From: Bacteroidota bacterium
GTDB taxonomy: Bacteria; Bacteroidota; Bacteroidia; UBA7662
DNA length: 5,227 nt
Direction: 5' to 3'
NCBI GenBank assembly: GCA_016868485.1
Contig: VGGT01000145.1
Location: forward strand, 1-5,227
Below are positions 1 to 5,227 of this stretch, one piece after another. Position 1 is the stretch's first letter; the number at the start of each line of letters is the position of its first letter. The notes under the pieces were generated by a model that was not told the origin of the DNA, ran no database searches, and saw only the letters and a list, made by a program, of their open reading frames with translations. The translations under genes and the position numbers were made by a program.

Positions 1-1170
1 GTTGATGCTTTGAAACAATTCGGTGTTGAAGAGATAGAGCGACTCGCCTTCGGCCGGTATTCGTTCGGCCTGTAGATTTTTGAAATAGACCGGTTTCCCC
101 CATTCCTTGACCTCCTTGCCATCCACCTTCACCACCTTAAAATTGGCGTCGTAGGCGGTCACCGAATCGACTTGATTGGGGGCCGACTCGGCGAGGTAGA
201 GTGATTCAGCGGCCGGACGAACCAACTCGGGCACCTCGCGATCGGTATAGAATTGGGCCCAAGTGGTGAGGGCAGTGCCGTTCTGCTTAAAAACAGCCCA
301 AAACATGATGCTCACAGCAAAAATGCTGAGCAGTGCGGCGAGTTGACGCTTATCCCCGGCCGCAGCGCGGATCCATAAACCCACATAAAAGACCACCACC
401 GGTATTGTGGCGAATATAAAAGCATCCGTACTGTCGCTGCCCAAGAGATTGCCAGGAATCATCCAAGCGGCGATGCCCACCACAACAGCCGGCAGGAAAA
501 CGGTGCCAAAAACTTTGGCCAGCGACATATCCTCTTTTTGAGCAGGCTTGCGTACATCCGCGTGTCGGTAATGCCGAAGCCCAATGGCAAAAACAATGAG
601 CCCGATGAACATCCCTACGCCAGCGGTCATAAACGCCTCGCCCCATCCGTATTTATTGCGCATAAAAGCCGCAAATAGGTTACAGACACCCGCTCCGAGG
701 TTGATCCCCATATAAAAAATGTTGTATCCGCTGTCCTTTTGTGTTTTGTATCGTTCGTCGTTATACAAATTGCCCAGTAAGGTGCTGATGTTGGGTTTGA
801 AGAAGCCGTTGCCCACGATGATGAGCAATAGAGAAAGGTAGAATGAGGTCATACCCGGCAGGGCGAGACCCATATATCCCAAGCCCATCAAAGTCCCGCC
901 TAAATAAATGCTCTTGGTGTAGCCCAAGAGGCGATCGGCTAATAACCCACCCAAAAAGGGTGTTAGGAATACAAATGCGATAAACGTACCGTATATATCA
1001 GCCGCCTCCTTGCGGTCCATGGCCATCCCCCCGGTCGCGATCGGGTCTGTTAGGTACAGTTGAAAAATACCGATCATCAGGTAGTACCCAAAGCGTTCCC
1101 ACATTTCGGTGAGAAACAAGAAGGGCAAACCCGAAGGATGCTTGCCACCGCTGGGGGATGATGTTGTCAT
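1..1170 (-). CDS. POT/PTR2-family peptide:H+ symporter, C-terminus cut by window edge
   Basis: Reading the minus strand from the ATG at 1168-1170 gives 390 uninterrupted codons to base 1, so the gene is partial and its last helices lie outside the window. It is an inner-membrane POT (PTR2) transporter, a family that imports di- and tripeptides with protons. The family motif E22-M-W-E25-R26-F27-x-Y29-Y30 is in TM1, L-A-D-R near 77-80 follows TM2, F-K125-P-N is in TM4, and an IFYMGINLGA-type PTR2 signature is at 151-160. The start is supported by an in-frame TGA two codons upstream; no Shine-Dalgarno is visible. Oddities: Ile33 stands where POTs usually have the peptide-binding TM1 Arg, Lys295 replaces the TM7 acidic residue, and residues about 309-385 form a hydrophilic insertion after TM7. 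It lies 123 bp after another POT gene, probably in the same transcript. Substrate may differ from ordinary peptides; family membership is secure. Confidence 0.93.
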   Translation of the reverse strand, partial: MTTSSPSGGKHPSGLPFLFLTEMWERFGYYLMIGIFQLYLTDPIATGGMAMDRKEAADIYGTFIAFVFLTPFLGGLLADRLLGYTKSIYLGGTLMGLGYMGLALPGMTSFYLSLLLIIVGNGFFKPNISTLLGNLYNDERYKTQKDSGYNIFYMGINLGAGVCNLFAAFMRNKYGWGEAFMTAGVGMFIGLIVFAIGLRHYRHADVRKPAQKEDMSLAKVFGTVFLPAVVVGIAAWMIPGNLLGSDSTDAFIFATIPVVVFYVGLWIRAAAGDKRQLAALLSIFAVSIMFWAVFKQNGTALTTWAQFYTDREVPELVRPAAESLYLAESAPNQVDSVTAYDANFKVVKVDGKEVKEWGKPVYFKNLQAERIPAEGESLYLFNTELFQSIN

Positions 1171-1293
1171 GCTTCAGTTTGTTAATGAGATGTTGGAACG
1201 AAATCGTAGATCAGGCGATTGATGCGTTAGCGTATGCGTACAGTACCGCGATTGAGCTGCAGTACAGCGTTTGCGTACTATGGATAAATAAAA
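1171..1293. other. Intergenic gap between two POT genes with repeated WGCGTW hexamers
   Basis: This 123-bp gap separates the stop of the upstream POT gene from the start of the downstream one. It holds three back-to-back hexamers of the form (A/T)GCGT(A/T) at 1223-1240 and two more at 1266-1277. It also has a weak inverted repeat AGTAC/GTACT at 1261-1265 and 1275-1279. On the minus strand there is no TTTG box, no TAnnTTTG box and no hairpin followed by a T-run. I therefore see neither a consensus Bacteroidota promoter nor a terminator, which favours co-transcription of the two transporters. Whether the hexamers bind a regulator is unknown. Confidence 0.5.
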
Positions 1294-2769
1294 TCAACGA
1301 ATGCCATGAAAGAGCTTGTTTACCAGCGGGCTCAACACAACAAGGAAGAGGCCAATGCCGACGGTCACCCACCCCATGGTGCTGTATACATCCACATAGG
1401 TAGCCAAACTCGCGGCCGCATCGATCGTTTCGCCATCACCCCCTCCATGCTCCGATCCGGTGAGTTTGGCGATCATGCCTGCGGCGTAATTGGCACCTGC
1501 GATGCTGAGGAACCAAGCGCCCATGGCTGTAGCGGTCATGTCCTTCGGCACGAGTTTAGTGACCATACTGAGCCCGATTGGGCTTAAAAACAGTTCACCT
1601 GTGGTATGAAGCATATACAGCAAAGCGAGCGTCCAGAGCGGAACCTGATAGTTAACGGCGAGTGGAGCGGCCAAGAGAATCACCAAATAGCCCAGACCCA
1701 GCTGCAAAATACCGAGTCCGAATTTCATCGGTATGGAAAAGTCGCGGCCCGACTGCTGCAAACGCACCCACATGATGCTGAACAGCGATCCAAACAACAA
1801 TATATAAGCCGGATTGAAAAACTGTGTGGTGGCGGCTCCCATTTCCCATCCCCCAATCAAGCGGTTCACATTGCGGTCGGCAAAGAGCGTGAGGCTGCTG
1901 CCCGCCTGTTCGAAACAGGCCCAAAACACGACATTAAACAGCATCAGGATAATAAAACCAAACATTTTATCGAGTTGCACGCGGCCATCCTTGATGCCAC
2001 GGGCGATGAGCGAGCCCAAGACATATACAGCGACAGCGAGCAGCACATACCCGGCAATTTCCGTATTGCGCAAGAGAAAGTAGAGAACCGGCACCAGAGC
2101 CAAACAGCCCAAAACGACCAAGGAGAATGGACTCAAAGGCCCCCATTTCGGGCTGTGCAGGGTTTCGGGCGACGGGGGCGCGCTCACATGGCTGTAGTGG
2201 CGGCCACCCAGTTGAAATATAAGTACGCCCAGTAGCATCCCCACGCCCGCGAGGGCAAAACCTGCGCGTGCCCCATAGATATTTCCAACTTCGGCACATA
2301 CCGTGGTGGCCAATAGGGCCCCCAAATTAATGCCGATGTAGAAGATGGTGAAACCAGAGTCGCGGCGCACGTCACCATCGGCATAGAGTTTACCCACCAT
2401 GGTGCTGATGTTTGGTTTAAACAAGCCATTGCCCACAATGATGATGGCCATGCCCCAAAACAACAGCATTTCGGAGCCCCCAACGATCACAAATTCCCCG
2501 ATGGCCATAAGAATACCGCCGAGCAAAACAGCCAGCCTCGAGCCAAGAATTTGGTCGGCAATTCGTCCACCCAATACAGGCATCACATACACCAAAGCGG
2601 TATAGGCACCATACACGGCGAAGCCTTTTTCATCCCCCAAAGCCAGCGACTTCACCAGGTAGAGCAGGAGCAAGGCGCGCATGCCATAATAACAAAAGCG
2701 TTCCCACATTTCACTGGCAAAAAGAATCCAGAGGCCCCTGGGGTGGGCGAGTTCCGCGTTGGTGTTCAT
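1294..2769 (-). CDS. POT/PTR2-family di/tripeptide:H+ symporter (DtpT-like)
   Basis: A complete 491-residue inner-membrane transporter of the proton-dependent oligopeptide (POT) family, expected to import di- and tripeptides using the proton gradient. Visible hallmarks are E20-M-W-E23-R24-F25-x-Y27-Y28-G in TM1 followed by R31, A-D at 71-72 after TM2, F-K118-P-N in TM4, the PTR2 signature F143-Y-I-G-I-N-L-G, F-E287-Q in TM7 and G-E392-L-F-L-S-P in TM10. By family knowledge R31 pairs with the TM7 acidic residue and binds the peptide carboxylate, and K118 and E392 form the other key charge pair. Hydrophobicity suggests 12 core helices plus two extra helices (about 218-256), the usual bacterial layout. 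The ATG at 2769 is supported by an in-frame TGA 13 codons upstream with no other start between. There is no Shine-Dalgarno. It sits 159 bp after a DPP IV-type peptidase gene, whose products are plausible substrates. No defects seen. Confidence 0.96.
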   Translation of the reverse strand: MNTNAELAHPRGLWILFASEMWERFCYYGMRALLLLYLVKSLALGDEKGFAVYGAYTALVYVMPVLGGRIADQILGSRLAVLLGGILMAIGEFVIVGGSEMLLFWGMAIIIVGNGLFKPNISTMVGKLYADGDVRRDSGFTIFYIGINLGALLATTVCAEVGNIYGARAGFALAGVGMLLGVLIFQLGGRHYSHVSAPPSPETLHSPKWGPLSPFSLVVLGCLALVPVLYFLLRNTEIAGYVLLAVAVYVLGSLIARGIKDGRVQLDKMFGFIILMLFNVVFWACFEQAGSSLTLFADRNVNRLIGGWEMGAATTQFFNPAYILLFGSLFSIMWVRLQQSGRDFSIPMKFGLGILQLGLGYLVILLAAPLAVNYQVPLWTLALLYMLHTTGELFLSPIGLSMVTKLVPKDMTATAMGAWFLSIAGANYAAGMIAKLTGSEHGGGDGETIDAAASLATYVDVYSTMGWVTVGIGLFLVVLSPLVNKLFHGIR

Positions 2770-2872
2770 AATGGGTTTAGGTTGATGGGTGAGGTTAACG
2801 AATGATGGTCATTTATAGGATTAAACAACGACAATTCCAGGACTCAATGGAGGAGCGCCAGAACTGATTGGC

Positions 2873-2906
2873 CAAAACTAAACAAATGCTCGGAAAAATA
2901 AACAAA
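2873..2906 (-). promoter_or_regulatory. Candidate Bacteroidota promoter (TTTG-N22-TAnnTTTG) for the POT gene
   Basis: On the minus strand TTTG (2906-2903) is followed after 22 bases by TAGTTTTG (2880-2873), an exact match to the TAnnTTTG -7 element of Bacteroidota primary-sigma promoters. The spacer is at the long end of the roughly 17-23 bases accepted in the phylum. It would start transcription near 2866-2870 and give a leader of about 100 bases before the ATG at 2769. The TTTG box lies inside the second copy of a 20-bp tandem repeat. If active, the transporters could be expressed apart from the peptidase. A single motif match, so moderate confidence. Confidence 0.45.
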
Positions 2907-2918
2907 TGCTCGGAAAAA
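2879..2918. repeat. Perfect tandem duplication of a 20-bp unit
   Basis: The unit TAAACAAATGCTCGGAAAAA (plus strand) occurs twice head to tail at 2879-2898 and 2899-2918 with no mismatch. It begins 10 bp beyond the stop codon of the peptidase gene, in the gap before the POT gene. The bases flanking the two copies differ, so exactly two units are present. Perfect identity suggests a recent slippage-type duplication. On the minus strand each unit carries a TTTG, and the duplication places one of them at promoter distance from TAGTTTTG. Confidence 0.95.
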
Positions 2919-2928
2919 CCGCGCGCCC

Positions 2929-5208
2929 CTACAAATTTTCGCGCAAAAATCGGGTGATGGTGGTGAATAAGTGCAAACGGGTGTTTCCCCCGCCGATCCC
3001 GTGGTTTTTATCGGTATAGGCCATGAAATCGAACGGCCTATTGGCTTCGGTCAACTTCTGGGTCATCACCAAGGCGTTTTGGAAGTGCACATTGTCGTCG
3101 GCCGTGCCGTGGATGAGGAGATAGGCCGATTTTAATCGGTCGGCATAGGTCGATGGGGAGTTGTCGTCGTAGCCCCGCGCATTTTCCTGCGGTGTGCGCA
3201 TAAAACGTTCTGTATAGATGCTGTCGTAGTAGCGCCAGTTGATCACCGGTGCCACCGCGACCGCTGCTTTAAAGAGTCCATCGCCTTGAACGGCTGCTAA
3301 GGAACTCATATAACCGCCGTAGCTCCAGCCGAAAATACCGATGCGGCCGGCGTCCACAAAGGGCAATCCTTGCAGGTAGCGCGCCGTCGCTTTCTGGTCT
3401 TCAAGCTCAAACTTACCCAGCTGCAGATAGGTGCACTTTTTAAATTCAGCACCGCGGTAGCCGGTGCCTCGGCCGTCTACCGAAACCACTATATAGCCTT
3501 CTTGGGCGAGGTATTGAAACCACATATAGTACTGACCGAGGCTGGCATCAACCGTTTGACTGCCGGGGCCACCGTAAACAAACATCAACACGGGGTATTT
3601 CTTGCGTGCATTAAAGTCGGGCGGGCGAATCATAAAGCCGTTGAGCGAATCGCCGGAGGGGCCGGTAAAAGAAAAGAAGGAGCGGGGAGCGATGGGGTAT
3701 TGGTTGCATTGGCTAACGAATGCCTTGTTGTCTTCCAAGACACGGATTTCCCTGCCGTCGCTGTGGTGGAGCGACCAAACCGCCGGGTTATTGATGTCTG
3801 TATGTTGGCGGATGTAGTAGCGGAAGGTCGATGAAAAAAAGGCCCGGGTTTTGCCCCGTTCTGGGCCGGCTAAGGGCCTTGCAGGGGAGCCGTCGAGCGA
3901 TTGAACAAACAAGCGTCGTTCCATTGGGCTGGGATCTGCGAGGGCGTAGTAGATCCGGTTGGTTGCCTCGTCTACACCATAAAAATCCGTAACATCGCGG
4001 TTCGGTTGGCTCAAAACGCGGATTTCGTGGCCATCGATCTGGTGGAGGTACAATTGCTGGAAGCCGCTTTTCTCACTGCTCCAAATAAATCCCTGCCCAT
4101 TTTTAAGGAAGGTAAGGTCGTCGAGAATGTCGACCCAGGCCTTGGAACTATCGGTGAGCACTACCTGGGTGACGGCCGAATGGGCATCAGCCATCACCAA
4201 TTCAACCCGGTTTTGGTGGCGGTTCACCCGTTGAAACCACAGCCGGTTTGGGTCGGAAGTCCATCCTGCTCGGGCAATATACTGATCGACCTCGGGGCCT
4301 ACATCCAATTTTTGATGGGTACCACTGCCCAGGTTATAGAGGTGCAATTCAACGACGGCATTTTTTTCACCCGCTTTCGGGTATTTAAATCGGTAGGGCT
4401 CTGGATACAAGCCATTGAACAGGGGCATCACAAATTCGGGTACCTCCCGCTCATCGAAGCGGTAGTAGAGCAGCCGGCGGCTATCGGGCGACCAAAAGAA
4501 TGCGCGGGTGAACCCGAATTCCTCTTCATACACCCAATCCGTCCCCCCATTGATGACCTCATTGATGCGGCCATCAGTTGTAATTTGTGTTTCAGTGAAT
4601 GTACTTAAATCAATGATAAATAGATTGTTATCGCGCATGAATGATGCCTTGTTTCCGTCAGGAGAAAACTGGGCAAAGGCTTGTTTCCCCCCTCTACTGA
4701 GGCGGTTAATCTGGCCGGTACCTCGGTCGAAAACATAGTTGAATTCGCGTGAAGAGTGGCGGTAGATGGGCTCGGTTTTGGTCGATAAAAGCATGCGCTG
4801 TTCTCGTGAACAAAAATGGTAGTCGTCGAAGGGCAAGGTATCGCCCGAGACGGGATCGATGAGTTGCCCCGCACGGAACACAGTATCGACCGCTTTTCCT
4901 GTGGCATACGCAAAGCGGATGATGTGGCCCTTGGATACCGCAGTGTAGTGCTCCCCATCAGTCATTGATCGAAGTCCACTCACCCCGCGCTGACCAAACT
5001 TCGGGCTGGCGAAGATATCCTGGAGTTCCAGTTTCTTCGGATTGCTTTTCTTGCGGGGCTCCCGGGGCTCCGCTCCGCGCGATTCAACAGCGAAAGTCGC
5101 CAGACAGACCATCAAGCTGAGCCCGACCATTAACGGCCATCGGGCGATTTTTTCAAAAAAATTGGGTGCCGAAGCACCCAATGTTGAAACAGGAAATTTC
5201 ATGTTCAT
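2929..5208 (-). CDS. dpp4: Exported dipeptidyl peptidase IV-type serine peptidase (family S9B)
   Basis: A 759-residue prolyl oligopeptidase-clan enzyme that by family knowledge removes N-terminal dipeptides, mainly X-Pro or X-Ala, outside the cytoplasmic membrane. An N-terminal beta-propeller (about 60-510) carries D224-W-V-Y-E228-E229-E230, the Glu motif that holds the substrate amino terminus. The alpha/beta-hydrolase domain (about 515-759) has the oxyanion tyrosine in V-Y545-G-G-P-G, the nucleophile in G-W-S629-Y-G-G, S1-pocket residues Y661 and Y665, D704 in G-T-A-D-D-N, and H736 in N-H-G. Triad spacing closely matches human DPP4. Residues 24-41 are hydrophobic, preceded by K20 and R23 and followed by S-R-G-A-E-P, which fits a signal peptide or membrane anchor. 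The start is uncertain: M1 and M3 are both possible, the frame stays open to the right edge, and a terminator-like hairpin covers codons 9-18. A prolyl tripeptidyl peptidase is the main alternative, made less likely by the retained Glu pair. Two peptide transporter genes follow. Confidence 0.93.
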   Translation of the reverse strand: MNMKFPVSTLGASAPNFFEKIARWPLMVGLSLMVCLATFAVESRGAEPREPRKKSNPKKLELQDIFASPKFGQRGVSGLRSMTDGEHYTAVSKGHIIRFAYATGKAVDTVFRAGQLIDPVSGDTLPFDDYHFCSREQRMLLSTKTEPIYRHSSREFNYVFDRGTGQINRLSRGGKQAFAQFSPDGNKASFMRDNNLFIIDLSTFTETQITTDGRINEVINGGTDWVYEEEFGFTRAFFWSPDSRRLLYYRFDEREVPEFVMPLFNGLYPEPYRFKYPKAGEKNAVVELHLYNLGSGTHQKLDVGPEVDQYIARAGWTSDPNRLWFQRVNRHQNRVELVMADAHSAVTQVVLTDSSKAWVDILDDLTFLKNGQGFIWSSEKSGFQQLYLHQIDGHEIRVLSQPNRDVTDFYGVDEATNRIYYALADPSPMERRLFVQSLDGSPARPLAGPERGKTRAFFSSTFRYYIRQHTDINNPAVWSLHHSDGREIRVLEDNKAFVSQCNQYPIAPRSFFSFTGPSGDSLNGFMIRPPDFNARKKYPVLMFVYGGPGSQTVDASLGQYYMWFQYLAQEGYIVVSVDGRGTGYRGAEFKKCTYLQLGKFELEDQKATARYLQGLPFVDAGRIGIFGWSYGGYMSSLAAVQGDGLFKAAVAVAPVINWRYYDSIYTERFMRTPQENARGYDDNSPSTYADRLKSAYLLIHGTADDNVHFQNALVMTQKLTEANRPFDFMAYTDKNHGIGGGNTRLHLFTTITRFLRENL
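5155..5182 (-). terminator. Intrinsic terminator-like hairpin inside the start of the peptidase frame
   Basis: On the minus strand ATTGGGTGC (5182-5174), loop TTCG (5173-5170) and GCACCCAAT (5169-5161) form a perfect 9-bp stem closed as C(TTCG)G, an extra-stable tetraloop. The stem runs directly into T residues (seven in a row, counting its last base). On the plus strand no T-run follows, so the signal is directional. It overlaps codons 9-18 of the peptidase frame and starts 23 bases after a TGA (5207-5205) in another frame that could end an upstream gene. The structure is clear; whether it ends an upstream transcript, attenuates the peptidase gene, or is coincidental is not. Confidence 0.7.
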
Positions 5209-5227
5209 GCCTGTGTATATTGGGATG

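Noticed and set aside
1261..1279. Inverted repeat AGTAC/GTACT as a terminator after the first POT gene
   Set aside because: Only 5 bp of stem with a 9-base loop and no T-run on either strand.
1158..1403. A plus-strand open frame crossing the gap between the POT genes
   Set aside because: It overlaps the ends of both transporters antisense and shows no recognisable domain, so it is likely chance.
1606..2235. A 209-codon open frame on the plus strand
   Set aside because: It lies wholly antisense to the complete POT gene; its translation is polar and low in recognisable motifs, while the opposite strand encodes clear family signatures. Treated as a shadow.
2879..2918. Short repeats as a CRISPR remnant or attachment site
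   Set aside because: The two 20-bp units are directly adjacent without spacers, and there is no integrase or cas gene in the window; a simple tandem duplication explains them.
3901..4608. A 235-codon open frame on the plus strand
   Set aside because: Antisense to the propeller region of the peptidase, including the Glu motif; no independent support for expression or family membership.
5052..5069. Repeated 9-mer encoding EPR-EPR just after the peptidase's hydrophobic segment
   Set aside because: Only two copies in a short charged linker; such low-complexity stretches after signal peptides are common and carry no clear function.
5101..5109. Possible lipoprotein signal around Cys35 (L-M-V-C) of the peptidase
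   Set aside because: The residue before Cys is Val rather than the small Gly, Ala or Ser of a lipobox, and the Cys lies mid-way in the hydrophobic segment rather than at its end.

Overview
The window looks like a Bacteroidota chromosome of middling G+C content. The evidence is the Bacteroidota-type dipeptidyl peptidase IV, the pairing with proton-coupled peptide transporters, the lack of Shine-Dalgarno sequences before the two clear starts, and one good match to the phylum's TTTG / TAnnTTTG promoter. No rRNA, tRNA, CRISPR array or mobile element was seen, and genus cannot be read from the sequence.

All three genes are on the minus strand, so transcription runs from high to low coordinates. 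First (2929-5208) is a complete exported serine peptidase of family S9B, a DPP IV-type enzyme with an intact Ser629-Asp704-His736 triad and Glu motif. After a 159-bp gap holding a perfect 20-bp tandem duplication and a candidate promoter comes a complete POT/PTR2 oligopeptide:H+ symporter of 491 residues (1294-2769). After a 123-bp gap with repeated GCGT-type hexamers comes a second, divergent POT transporter (1170 down to base 1). It has 390 residues here and is cut by the left edge.

Together they read as a peptide-scavenging module: the peptidase outside the cytoplasmic membrane trims dipeptides, probably X-Pro or X-Ala, from oligopeptides, and the two transporters import the products with protons. 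The transporters are not simple duplicates. The first has the canonical binding-site charges. The second has Ile in place of the TM1 arginine, Lys in place of the TM7 acidic residue, and a soluble insertion of about 75 residues after TM7.

The oddest non-coding signal is a textbook intrinsic-terminator hairpin (9-bp perfect stem, TTCG loop, T-run) on the coding strand within codons 9-18 of the peptidase reading frame. Either the peptidase start is misplaced and this ends an upstream gene, or the gene carries a terminator or attenuator in its first codons. The rest looks like ordinary metabolism; no clearly new multi-gene system is seen.
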